Of a DNA stretch of 64,000 nucleotides, positions 32,801-42,000 are shown piece after piece. The first letter of the stretch is position 1. Each line of letters starts with the position of its first letter. The DNA lies in NCBI GenBank assembly GCA_001724265.1, contig MEDY01000027.1, positions 62,001 through 126,000 on the forward strand, in the 5' to 3' direction. Made by a program: the position numbers and the translations under genes. This stretch comes from Rhizaria sp. SCN 62-66 (taxonomy: Eukaryota; Rhizaria, unplaced). The notes below the pieces were generated by a model, which saw nothing but the letters and a program-made list of their open reading frames with translations, was not told where the DNA came from and did no database searches.

Positions 32801-35302
32801 GGCGGCGGCGGCCGACAGCCCGCTGGTGAGGCGCGCAACGCAGGCCGAGGACGCGAGCCCGGCGCGGGTGAGGCGCGTGGCCGCGGCCGCGGGGTCCGCC
32901 AGCACGTCGCGCGCGTCCACGGCGGCGGCGCCCGAGGCTGCGGTGTGGCCCTCGGCGGCGGGGCTCAGCGCGGCCGCGGCGGGCGCCGTGGCTGTGGCGA
33001 CGGCAATGACGGCCTTGAGCGACGGCAGCAGCGTCTGCTCGCCTGCGGCCAGCGCGCCCGCGGCGCCGGAGCCCGCGCCGGCGTCGGCACAGGCCGTGAG
33101 CTCGGCGACCGGGCCCGCGACGTCGTCGAGCAGCACGTGCACATCCATGCCGGGGGGCAGCCCCGACGGCAGCAGCGCCGCGGCCGAGGCGTCCGCGCGG
33201 CCCAGCACCGCCGCGGCGGCCGCGGCCACTGCAGCGTCGGCGATAGTGCGCTCGTACGCGTCCAGGAAGCGCGGGCCACTCGCGGCGGGCTCACTGCCAC
33301 AGGTGGCAGCGGGCCACAGCGCGCGCGGGTGCAGCGCAGCGGACACGCGCGCCTCGGCGTCAGCGTACACGGCGCGCTCGAACGACGGCGGCGGCGGCAT
33401 GGCAGCACCTGAGTGCGCGTCGGCGGGCGCGGTGGCCGCGGCGGTCGCGGCCGAGATGCCCAGCCCCGTCACGGCCGAGGCCAGCGCGGACACGCCGCGG
33501 CTGGCCATGGCAGCCAGCCGCAGCGTGGCGCGCTCGCGGGCGGCCATGCTCGCGGTCTCCTCGGCGGCCGCGGCCATAATGGTGCCGACCACAGTCTTGA
33601 GCTGCCGAAGGGACTCCACGGCCGCGTCCCCGCGCGCGCTCGCCTGCGCGGCCTCGGTGCGGGCCGCCTTGAGCTCGCCGCCCAGCGCCGCGATCTGCGC
33701 GTCGCGCTCCGCGCCCGCGCGCGTCCAGGCGGCGATGTCGGCGCGCGCGGCGGCCGCGGCGGCGTCGGCTGCGGCCAGCGCAGCCGTTTGCTCGCGGATC
33801 AGCGTCTCCGCGGCCTCCAGCGCCTCCGCGCTCGCGGCGGCGCGCGCCTGTGTGTCAGCCAGCTGCGCCTGCAGCTCCTCGGCACTGCGGCGCTGCGCGG
33901 CGGCGGCAGTGTCGCGCGCGGCCAGCTCCGTCTGCGCGGCCGCCAGAGCGGCCGACAACTCATCGCAGCGCTCCAGCGCCTGCGCGCGCTCACTCTGCGT
34001 GGCCGCCACGACGCCGTCGGCCGCGGTCTTGGCCGCGCTCAGCGCGCGCGCGGCCGTCAGCGCGGCGGGCAGCGAGTCGGCGCCGCCCAGCACCGCAAGC
34101 AGCGCGCGCGCGAGGTCGGCGGGGCGCTCGCCCGCGGCGCCCGGCGCGAGAGACAGCGCCTGCGCAAGTTCGCGCGCGCCCTCAAGCGCGGCCTGCGGCG
34201 AGGCAAGCCCGTGCGCGGCGGCCAGCGGGCGCGCGGCGGTCAGCGAGCGGCCCAGCTCAGCGCACAGCGCGGCCGCGGCGCCGGGGTCCGCCAGCGGGAC
34301 TGCGAGCGCGCGCGGGATCGAGGCCAGCGCGGAGGCGGCGCGCAGGGCGGCGGCCAGGTCGCGTGGGGACGCCGTCTCGGCGAAGGGCGAGCCGGCGGGC
34401 GTGAGCACCGCGTCGCACAGCGCCGCCGTGGCCGTGCGCGAGGCCGCCAGCGCGGTCTGCGAGCGCGCCAGCGCGGCCAGCGCCGCGGGCAGGCGCGTCG
34501 GCCGCGCGGTGACGCCGCTGCCGTCGGCCGCCCCTGCGATGGCGGCATCGCTGTCTTCATCGGCGTCCGAGGCGGCGTCGGCGGCGAAGGAGTCGTCGGC
34601 GGCCGCCGCGTCATCGAGCGCGCCCGTGAGCGCGAGCCCGTGGCACAGCGCAGACGCCGCCGAGGACACCGCGCGGCGCGTCTCGCGCGCCTCGGTCGCG
34701 GCCTGCGCGGCGAACGCAGAGACAAGCTCGCGCAGCGCGGGGTCATGCAGCGCGGGGTCCGCCGGCAGCGCCGAAGACGACGAGGTCGTGGACGAGGACG
34801 CTGCAACTGCGGCACTGGTGGCGGACGAGGGCGGCAGTGCGGGGCCCAGGGGCACGGAGGCGGTGCGGACGCGCGCGTCGACAGGCCGCTGAAGCGCTGC
34901 AAGCTCCTTCTGGTGCTGCTGGTGCTGCTGCTGAAACTGTGCGAGCGCGTGCGCGTAGAGGTGCTCGAGGCGCGCGACGGAGCGGTCGCCGTGCGCAACC
35001 ACGGACTGCAGCAGCGAGCGCGAGATATGCGACGACGCGGCCTCGGAGCGGGCTGCGGAGCGGACCTCGTCAATGCGGTCGTCAAACTCGGCATCCAGCG
35101 CAACGAGGGCGCGCTTGGCGGCGTCCAGGTCATGGTGAAGCGCGTCGCGGTTGGCTGAGAGCTGCAGCTTCTCTTCCTGCAGGATGGTCACAGCGGTCGC
35201 GAGGTGCGAACGGTCAACGCGGAGCGCATTGTTCTCTTCTTCCAGACTCGCCAGGCGAGTCTGGATGTGAAGCAAAGAGACGGAAGTCTGGACGTCCGTC
35301 AT
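23858..35302 (-). CDS. Giant Ala/Glu-rich coiled-coil protein (3,814 aa)
   Basis: Uninterrupted frame of 3,815 codons ending TAA, with further stops shortly after. I take ATG 35302 (MTDVQTSVSLLHIQTRLASLEEENNALRV), since this opens directly into heptad-like coiled coil and upstream in-frame sequence is not coding-like. About 2,900 residues are Ala/Glu/Gln/Arg-rich and predicted to be long coiled coil (for example LEEENNALRV, LQEEKLQLSANRDAL), broken by short acidic segments (EDEDCESEDE; a Glu/Asp-Ala zone at about 2,980-3,200). A perfect Asp-Ala run near residues 3,131-3,157 comes from a hexanucleotide repeat. The last 450 residues are disordered, rich in Ser-Pro-Arg sites, and end LSDEERIKISVSQQ. 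Such architecture is typical of centrosomal, basal-body or golgin scaffolds, but no family signature is visible and the specific role is unknown. Confidence 0.8.
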   Translation of the reverse strand: MTDVQTSVSLLHIQTRLASLEEENNALRVDRSHLATAVTILQEEKLQLSANRDALHHDLDAAKRALVALDAEFDDRIDEVRSAARSEAASSHISRSLLQSVVAHGDRSVARLEHLYAHALAQFQQQHQQHQKELAALQRPVDARVRTASVPLGPALPPSSATSAAVAASSSTTSSSSALPADPALHDPALRELVSAFAAQAATEARETRRAVSSAASALCHGLALTGALDDAAAADDSFAADAASDADEDSDAAIAGAADGSGVTARPTRLPAALAALARSQTALAASRTATAALCDAVLTPAGSPFAETASPRDLAAALRAASALASIPRALAVPLADPGAAAALCAELGRSLTAARPLAAAHGLASPQAALEGARELAQALSLAPGAAGERPADLARALLAVLGGADSLPAALTAARALSAAKTAADGVVAATQSERAQALERCDELSAALAAAQTELAARDTAAAAQRRSAEELQAQLADTQARAAASAEALEAAETLIREQTAALAAADAAAAAARADIAAWTRAGAERDAQIAALGGELKAARTEAAQASARGDAAVESLRQLKTVVGTIMAAAAEETASMAARERATLRLAAMASRGVSALASAVTGLGISAATAAATAPADAHSGAAMPPPPSFERAVYADAEARVSAALHPRALWPAATCGSEPAASGPRFLDAYERTIADAAVAAAAAAVLGRADASAAALLPSGLPPGMDVHVLLDDVAGPVAELTACADAGAGSGAAGALAAGEQTLLPSLKAVIAVATATAPAAAALSPAAEGHTAASGAAAVDARDVLADPAAAATRLTRAGLASSACVARLTSGLSAAAAMADAAVAAAADGAAVTTPALPHLTAAAVVASESASVSPLSTLSTLLSPYVAVHAALSAAFTGLAQTARAADAHAVAATLPLRSRVAAAEARATAAAEDAERVSARALRERAVADRAVATAGADRDAAVARAVAALEAAQTAHAEEFAALERRRAALAKELVDADEAAAEAQSAAAEEARAAIAAANAAAASAAAEQEREHAAAAAELEQRAKAAEARARAAVARSAADVAALKRTAADAAARVQSQHDAAMAAARERFDTAAAALRVARDEAIAQCQAQVALVSGLHDADAAAHRAAATAAEDAHARAIGALSQRLLEQHAQEISALQAAAATAAEAAETQFGDALAAAARENAAAAAESVRQLAEAQARAAAEQQALSQALAAAEARAEEAAIRGVALSEKVRLFEEQAPAVQTAAETLRASLAALQEKNALLTARGAAAEREVAVVGAERARAARENEELKAAVGALEDNVNATTLLVADALEGKAAAVARAQDAEQRADAAQAARGAEEARLQARADELEEAALRAATQASAAEAARSVALQQVAELAETARLLEAAAQLDRAAAEAALADRERAEQRAAQLERSLDDVLQRLEVAETQTAAAPDAAAQEELQRELKHTVIRAEAAEAAAERETERADAAEARAVAAEKGLQDALAWVQQTNDAEEEARNKAAAAADALAAVETALSDYQAAQANVAAESGAVAETGALSAEEAAELRELLALSAEQIAAANAQCGELRDALAAAEERCAAASAQTAAAEVERAALESALVAALQAQSESAAARAEAEQARDDAVNDSAEACALAAAAAAATAAAAEETSSAVLAAERAEAAEAAAREADTWAAVARAAEQLSAHEAAAQDALATAAAAKEEATVAEATRDAVLAELARVTADTGVAQEAAVSLAELAAALQQSQEDLAAARAQRDQWASAAMAAGADADAEGREALDAAALARDDAEAQCAALREENAQLQQRATEAEAERVVAEAALADAEDRAAAAHAVCADAEAAREVATAMRGDDTAELVAATEAAAAAEALALAAREEANSWSARAAAAEAALADAEAARAEAEAALEAAMAAHEEETAALAAAAEAARGEATELAARVADAEQELDLARAALDAARAELAEEAEAAAARAAAAAESAAMDAAAAETDAQEAVSTLAESEARAAAAESECEALRRAAVLAEGDAAAAACEREAAADEIAMLRAALAELEAAPVPADAIAEEALARAAMAENALGEAERECARLVVERQYERAAAAAREAALEAELRQQRGGACGEGDGDEDELELGDEVNLYASAGPSSRSPPTAMSTKLTRARSGDVRSVATDGGDEMGLPHPQVAAAPASITLSPPKPTHFSFLTHDDSTLAATEIIPAGDDAAASGAEALHAELSRATARIASLERAATTSNLIAAAAEEESARLAEAADAAAATLREMDALLETVMAQRAAAEQALEEALTEGDAKLAAAESAEDEIERLRWELAQATQQVDDFRAQRMRPASPSAHDSDDDDYNGAGSPPSTPPRATPPQRTTPPPAAESAALPAVVAQEWAAVADEVARLQSAVLARDAEAEAYEALCNEQAADLESALARVAELEVELAAATAAADRTEQDGAGEADKAVAQGAELRALLTAAEEQFVAAEADLVETRDALAREQERVAAFKADAEKRELDAAASARAEVAEREVAALHETVAGLQQSLRAAEEAAAEAADKLEAASERAAAAEAAVAADRAAAREAEAQSLEQLRAELARAESDAATALAELEHLQSTRVPALEAELAAAQAAAEAAAADAGSALGALDTAEVVAAAHALDHSAQLHTTETDAASALLALSAAEARADEFAALAEAARLEAAEARADAATAMMHADATREAAELAATEAAAALAAAREAAQSAARERDEWAASSTAQVADAAAADDKSVIQVSQTDAMRVAAEEQAAAATKAAETAAAALAKCEQELAALRAAPAYVVTAAEPGAPTAAGWARAQTMMRSKLEELSARLADARATVAALTRERDALLTERDAARAAAAVAARESRMKTIGLSAVVPTVRDLMARLEAADATVADAEAAAEVLRAQEEEREAAERERRAARMRRVAAGLNASADDAALAEDEDCESEDEAVPVQDTTKAQRAFEVFMEERQLSPVVGQGLESVDESGGEDEEDSEEAADAAAARRRSFAPATIPEEEQSDAVDAADPVYVVCDDAAADAAVDAVVDAAADAVAEGDAMVDVIAADEGDLAAEGDVAPAADEGDIILTDNEGDAAVATAEGDAVAAAEDESEEVGYVVDEPIDADADADADADADADADADADADADADVDADAAAEAEAEVEIKQAAAELAAAEEAAIAEAAAAEAAAAKAAANAEALAEKVAAELAAAQAELAALAAAAAAEAEAKAKADAEAEAEAQRQAAAERAAEEAAQAAAEAEAELAQQAAAAREDELVRRAEQAAAAAAAQQAVLSYLDGEGAFDALVAEAEADAADDTAAARAAAECEAAAQAAHAAAAVAAGFDDGDEPELLAYPHDPYGDERTGTPMIPLRALHGLNGLRAPALSQNLPRMPADVAPRPSSVASSTGHLPHALAHPLPVPGPVTTSFGVKGTNSLRGSAAFAAAGDEDLAPRSAGIVVTEAVMTHTGIVTGVVSSPRPPAQAAHPARPASSPRNAYVASSGYGSASYVPPTVRHGVSHSLAASPRGSRVPSARSSPSAGSAHGNYASAAPAASGPSTPRRAPAALDVTVDAAPSMMTMMRPTALSVAIGGAGGSVVPSPRASGPSPLGSRPGSAAMSPRQSAPSPRHAAPSPRAQVVVVTQNPSAAGNVAGMPGRVGYVPPSPQAAAKRAAAAIAAANAAKARAAERAAQQTPTRASASAHAVAQRGLPPKAPAGAAMALPPGMLMPAPVPASAAALEQRLSPAPSPRGGPSPIAAGGSTQMSNTQMTQGMLLSPLVRRFGQHANVPIGGLSDEERIKISVSQQ
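25831..25908. repeat. Hexanucleotide microsatellite (CGGCAT)13 inside the coiled-coil gene
   Basis: Thirteen perfect head-to-tail copies of CGGCAT on the plus strand, preceded by two imperfect ones. On the coding (minus) strand it encodes alternating Asp-Ala. The unit length is a multiple of three, so copy-number change keeps the frame. Confidence 0.95.
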
Positions 35303-36040
35303 GGGGCAAAAGGCGCAACGCGGCCGGCCGTCAGATATGAAGGTACGAACACCAACTTTGTTGAGAGGGGAGGCGGCAATGACTGCTTCCTCAAGCGCTG
35401 TGTGAACGAAGCAAAAAGAGTTCAGAAGAAGTAACAACGGAAGGTAAGAAAATATAGTACTCAGTTTTTAGATAACGTATATTGACGCGATAGGACACAG
35501 TTAAAGGCCTCTAAGTAACATGAAATGAAGTTCGCAGAAGGCAACGGCTCCTCTAGCTCTGAAACAAAGGAAGGCGTAGACGAGAGCATAGAAACTGGCA
35601 CAAGCCACTTTGCAATAACATGATATCTCCGTTACCAAATCTCATCTATTGACGGAAAATAATTCCTTTCATCGAATGCTTTGAAGCTCAAATTTGAATC
35701 CGCCATAGAGCCACCAGCGGGAAGACTTCCCCGAATGCAACTCTTTTCTCTTGCATCTCTATCGCCCGTAGGAAATGCAAAGATTGAAATTACGTGCTCA
35801 GTGATCCGTCAATGAAAAGCATCATAACACATTTGTTATAAATAATGCGCTTCATACTATATGCATTTATAAAATTTTCAAAATATTCGCCTAAGCGGAC
35901 TAACACTGACTGTTTTTTTAACCCTTGACCACTCATGTTTGAAGCTTCCCACAGCCTTTCCTAAAACCTACTCGGACAAGTCCAAGACAAAAACTCAACC
36001 TTCGACTCCCGCCGGCGCTCGACGAGCCACTGCTTGTTCT
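35303..36040. promoter_or_regulatory. Divergent intergenic region between the two giant genes
   Basis: 738 nt between the start codons of the coiled-coil giant (-) and the CNBD giant (+). The central part is strongly AT-rich, while the flanks are GC-richer and may be 5' UTR. It must hold both promoters. In-frame codons upstream of 36041 run back to about 35939 without an ATG. No RNA gene is seen. Confidence 0.5.
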
Positions 36041-39000
36041 ATGTCGTCTGAAGCGCCCGGCGCGGCTCTTGGCTCTGCCATGCCGCCCAAGCCGGACGCG
36101 CACTGCGACAACTCTTCAGCGCCCACTAGCTCAGTGCCGTCCATCTCGGCGCCCACGGCTTCGCATCCGCGCACACTGACAATGGAGGACCTTGATGCTT
36201 TGCTGGAGGAGGAGGCCGCTGCGATTGCGCGCCTTGAAGCAGCTGACTCAGCGTTCATGATCGCTGGCAAGTCACCCCGTCCGTCCGCAGTTACGCCTGC
36301 GTACCGCATCGCCTCCCCCGCGCCCGTACCTACGCCGACGCCTGCACCTACCGCTGCGACTCCGGCTGCAGCTGTGTCTGTGGCAGTGCGTGCGCCCACC
36401 GCGCAGCCCGCGACCCAGGTGACGTTCTCGTCGTATGAGACGGCGCTGCAGAGCGCTCGTGCGCAGGGCGCGGCCCCGCACGCCAGCTTGCAGCGCGCTC
36501 GGCAGCAGGCGCCCGCGGGCTCGGAGGCGTTGCCGCCGCCTGCGCCTGCCCCGCACGCTTTGCCCGGACCCACCGCTGCGTCGACGCTGTCCGCCCCGGT
36601 CGCCGGCCCGCCGTATGCAGCGCCGGTGCCCTCGGGCGCGGCCGCGGACGTCGCGCGCGTGCTTGCGCTGCGCTCGCTGCTGCACAGCGACTCCACGGTG
36701 CGCGACCGCCTCGGCAGCGCGGCCGACACAGGTGCCGCAGCCAGGTTTGCGCTCACTGTCACCGACGCCGACGCTAGCGCTCCTACTGGCACTGACACTG
36801 GCACTGACACTGGCGCAGGCGCTGCTGGCGCTGGCGCTTGCGTGCAGCGCCCGCTGCAGGCGCATCCAGGACAGCCGCGGCCCGCGGGCGCGGCCGCCAC
36901 GGCGTCGTGCTCTGCCGCCGCCGGCCGCGCCGCGGAGGCCGCATTGCACCAGCTTGCTGGAGACGGTCTTGGAACCAGCAGCAGCAACAGTACTACTGAC
37001 AACGCAGCGGCCGAACACGCGCCTCTGAGCTTTGCTGCAGCGGCGGCGGTGGCTCAACTTGTGCGCAAGCAGGCCTTTCCCGCGCTGCCGCCTGGCCCTG
37101 CGATGCGCGTGCCCGGCGCCGCGCGAAGGCTGGCCGAGGACCCCAACCCGGCCCCGTTGCCGCTCGCGCCGCCAGCGGCGGGAGCCGTCGCGAGCGACGG
37201 GACGCCGCTATTCCTGCCGCCGCAGCGCTCCAACATGCTGTTGCCGCGGCGCCGGCGTGCGTCGCTGCCGTTACTGTCGCCCGCATTGCAGGCGCTGCTC
37301 GCGCACGCCCACACGCCGCTGGCGGGCCGGCCGCTGCTCGCCACGCGTGCGCTGCAGGCGCTTCTGCGCGCCGAGGCGCCCGTGCAGGGCCCTGAGGGCG
37401 CGCTGGCCGCCGGGGGCGGCGGCGGCGTGTACGCCGCGATGACCGCGGCCGTGCACATGGTCGCGCACAGGCACGCGCCCTCGGCGCTGCGCGACGTTGC
37501 TGCGGCCACGGCGGCCGCGACTGCAGCGGCGGGCGCGGGTGGACAGGCGGACGCCGTGCCTGCATCGCTCACGCCGCTTGCTCTGCCGTTCCCGACGGCT
37601 GTGTTGACTGCTCTTGCCGCGGGGCCGCACCTGCGCACGCCGGAGACGACCTTTGCGCTGGCGCGGTTGCTCAAGGCGCGCACGTTTCTCTCCGCCGCAG
37701 AGCCCGTGTACGCGCTGGCGACTGTCGCACGCAGCCTGTTCGTGGTGTTGCACGGCGGCGTGGTGCTCAGCGACGTCATGGGGCGCAAGACGACGCTCGC
37801 GCCCGGCGCCGTTTTTGGCACTGAAGGGCTGGCTGCCAGCGCGGACGCGTTCGACGCCGCTCGCGAGCGCGCGCGCCGTGCCGCCGCTGAGGCGCACCCC
37901 GCGTCGCGCCCGCCCGCTACTGCCATGTACGCCGCGACTGCGTCCACGGCCCCTACAGCTGCACCGGCCCCTGCGGGTGCCGAGCGTGGCGGCGCTCACG
38001 ACGGAGCAGGCGTGCTCAAGTGGGGTGTGGGCCATAACTTCAAGCTGACTGCGCCAACACCTCTACTGCCTGTGCGCTCGCCGCAGGTGTTGCAGCGGCG
38101 TGTCGGCGAGGACACCAATACCGTGGATGGAAACGACGCCGCACCTGGGGCACCCTCAGCGGTGCCCGAGCCCGCGCCCGTGCGCAGCGTGCGCCTACAC
38201 TGGGCCGTGACCGGCGCCGGAACGACTGTGCTCGGCGAGGTGCCGTATGCGCTCTGGCATGCGTTTCATGCGCTCTGGCTGCGCGGTGCGGCCCCGGACC
38301 GCGAGGGCGCGCTGTGGAGCCGCCTCGCCGCGAGTGACGGTGCGGAGTTCTCTTCAGGCACAAGTGCTAGCGTCGGCGACGATGAGGCGCCAGTCGCTGT
38401 CGCTGCGCCAGCGCAGGAGGACTGCTTCTTGGAGCCCGAGCTCAGCGCTGCCACGGAGGCAGAGCTGCTTTGCGACTGTGACCGTGTTAACACGAACGCA
38501 CCGCACAGTCTTTTATGTTCATCGCGCTACTCCCAGTGGCTCTTGCGCCCTACACCTCCACAACGCGCAACAAACAACCCTGCTGCCGCTGTAGCAATGC
38601 AGTCATCAAATGTTAAAGCTCCAGTCCCGGTTCCTGCGGTACCAACAGCAGCTGTGACTGGTAGTCAGACTGGTTTTAAATCTTAGACCGGGACAACACA
38701 AGCTTCTGATCCTAGTGCGCCACTTAGCATCATTGTTGGCGATGATAAGGTGACTTGCCCGCTGCCCAATCTTATTCTCTCGCCCTCACCCTCTGGGTCG
38801 GATGCCTCAACGGACTCCTCTTCGGCTGGTGCTGCTGCACCGGCAGTTATGCGTGCGTTATCTTCGGTCTCGCTGCCAACGCCACCCGTCACAGAGATGC
38901 CGACGGTCTCGCCTGCTCGGCTTGCGGGGCTGCATCTGGCCGCTTTAGCAACGGCTTCTGCCGCGCGCTCGGCGGCTTCCGAAGCTGCCTCTTCGAGTGC

Positions 39001-42000
39001 AACCCATGGTGCAGGCGACAGCGTGCGTTCTGGCGCCTCGAGTGCCGCTGCAGCTGCGGCTGCTCCGCCGGGCTCGCTGCTCTTTAGCGCCGTACCTTGC
39101 GAGCGCACGACACCGCTGCTGCGCCAGGGCCGGCTTCTCGCGCTGCAGAAGGGCGCCGTTGTGCAGACTGCCGGCGCCCGTCTTGACACTGTGTACATTG
39201 TGCTACGTGGCTCCGTATTGCGCGCCGTGCCCGCAAGCACTACGGCGGACGCCAGTGCTGCCTCGAAGGGTGCCAGTGCACTTGGACAGTTTCCTGTGGG
39301 TGTGCGCGGTCCGTCGCAGGCGCAGGTGCGCGCTGTGATGATGCATGCCGTGAACGCTGCGCAGCAACACGTTGTGCGCCGGCGCGCTGAAGCCGCACGC
39401 ATTGCCTCTCGGAGTTCGCGCGTAAGCCCCGCACTGGAAGCCGCTGACGGTGCCGTTCGTGTGCTCCGGCAGACGCTACTGACGGTCACTGCGCCACTCG
39501 CCAACGTCGAGATTGGTACCGGTGCGAAAGCCTTTCCACCAGTCTGGGGTGTGTTGGCTGCGGCAGCCATTCATAAGCCAGACACGCTTGCGAGCCCCAC
39601 ACCTGGCCCCCCCGGCGCTGTTTCCTCCAGAGCAGCCAGCACAAGTGTGCTCTCACGTAGCGCCTTAAGCGCGGGCACTCTGCCTGAGGCGCTTGACTGG
39701 CTTTCGGGTGTATCGCGCATGGCGGCGTCAGCGTCAGCAATGCTTGAGTTTGCCACCATCTACGCTGACCATGAGCGTGAGGCCGCGACCGCTGCTATTC
39801 ACAGTGATTATCTGTCTCACAATTGTGCTGTACAGCTTCCTACATTCTCCGCATCAGGTGGTCCTGCTTCTACCTTGGATACGCAGACACGCACGCTTTC
39901 AGTCAGCGGTGATAACGCTTCTTGGTCTGCTAAAGGCATGGATTTTACGGTTGATGCACTCCGGAGGCTCAAGCGCAACGCGGTTCGCTCGTGGGGCCAC
40001 GGTTCGCCGCCGCCTCCGCGGGACTTTTCTTATGCCGCTGCGATGCGAGCGACGAACGCGACCAAGGGGCGCGTTGGGCCGGGTGCTTTTTCACGCTCTG
40101 TTGCTGTGACGGCCTTGTCCGCGTGGGGCCTTGTGTGTAACCCAGATGCCAGCATCTACGACTTGCTTTCGTTGCTCTTGCCGCTTCCCGAGCCCACAGT
40201 GACTGCTGCACCTGTGGCGGCATCAATGACTGGGGCTGCATCGGCAGCAACAGAACAGTCGCACCAGCGTGAGCCTCCACTGACGCGCGGCAATAGTATG
40301 CCACGTTCTCTGGGGGGGCACGCGCGCAGTCACAGCGGCGTGGCCTTTGCTCCATTGAACCGCTCACCTGGTGGTGACGGGCCGCAATCGACGCCGTTTG
40401 TGGCACAAACGTCTGACCGCAGCTCGCTTCACCTTGCCGAGCGTTTCCAGCTCTCTGTTGCAGGTGCACCTGTGACTACCGCAACTTCTGCTATGACTGC
40501 GACAGAGCCTCCAGTCGGGCTTGCACGTACACCTTCGTATTCACGGCGTGTGAGCTCTATTGCTGGTACTGACGCTGGCGGCGCCAGCGCCGTTAAGTGG
40601 AAGCCGCAGAAGCGGAGTCCCGCGCCGACACTAGGTGTGTCTACGGCTGCTATTTCCGCTGCTGTTGCTGCTGTTGCCGTGCTCAAGCTGCGCGCGACTG
40701 CAGGTGCCAACGCTGAAGCTGAGGCCGCCCTTGGTGGCACTGTGACTGAGCGCGGTGTGGCGGCAGCCAGCACACTCTCGGACGGCGTCAGCGTCCTGCT
40801 CGCGCCCGGTGCACTGCTCGCGACCGAGGTTGCTCACCATGCTGCGCGTGCTGGTACGAGTGGTCGCGGCTATGACGGGCTTACGGAGTCTTTTTCGACC
40901 GCAGCTCTCTCGCACGCCGCACTTTCCGCCGCCGCAACTGTCGCTGCTTTTGCGATTGCGCGTGGCGCGCCGCTGCACTCTACGGCGTTGGCGGCCTCGG
41001 CAGCCGCAGTTGCTGCGCTCGCTCCTGTCATGGTGCCGGGGCTTGCCCCGTCTGTGTCGCATACCCCATCGGAAGCACACCTCAACGTCGCGACGGCGGC
41101 TGGCTCACGCCCAGTGACGATTGCGGACGCTGTCACTTTGCCAGGAAGCCCGAACACATTTGATGCGTCGTCTATGGCAACGCCTACGGCTTCTGGACCT
41201 ATTTCGAGCACAGCGCATGCAGTACCTAGTTTTAACACAACGCATGGAGTGGTAGTGGAAAACGTAAATCAGTCTGCGACTTCACCCGCCTTGGCTACTG
41301 TTGAGTCAGTGCACGCGACTGTGGCTGTGGCCGCACAGAGTGTGACTCCTGCGACTCTGCAGACAGCAAAAACTGTCACCGCGACGGGTGAGACTACCAC
41401 TGTTCAGACTGTAGTTTCGGAGTCCGCTGTTGCCACTGCCGCTCAACAAGCGACGTCACCTGAACTTGCGTCTGTGCCTGCTCAAGCTCTCGATGGCCAT
41501 ACTGTAAGTGCCACTGTGGCGTCTTCAGCTGCGGCCGCACTCGCGGCGATTGACACTACTCTCCAAGTTGAGTTTGCAGATGGACCTTCTACGCCAAGCG
41601 AAACACCGCGCAACACCAGCCCCGCTGTTACGTCGCCGCATGCTCCAGTTGCCACCATCGCAACCGCTGCATCCTTGGAGATTCAAGTTGCCGTGGCCCC
41701 TGAGACTGGTTCTGCTCTTTCTGTCAGCACGCCTCTTACTCAGGCCGCACTGGCTGAAAGTCATGTCACCACACGACCTTTGCAAGTGTTGACATCACCA
41801 AACGTCTCTCTTGCCGCAGTCCCCCCGCGCCCGCCTGTGCGCAATCCTGGTCTGCCGCCACTGGCGCCCGGTGGCGCAACCGCGACTTCATCGTCGATGG
41901 CCGCGACACTGGTACCGCTTGCTTTTTCCTCAGCGCCATCTACGCCTGAGCTTCCGGGTGCGATGCGGAGCATGCCAACTCCTATTGGGGGCGCCGCAAT

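Noticed and set aside
25028-34892. Very long plus-strand ORFs opposite the coiled-coil giant (500-740 codons)
   Set aside because: Ala/Ser/Arg-only composition mirrors Ala/Glu codons of the minus strand; no ordered domain, many begin at non-ATG codons.
7795-38686. Classical stop-codon readthrough as the reason for the three TAGs
   Set aside because: The bases after the TAGs (GCG, GAC, ACC) do not match the known leaky CAR-YYA context, and all three affected genes would need extensions with unchanged composition. Not excluded, only less likely.
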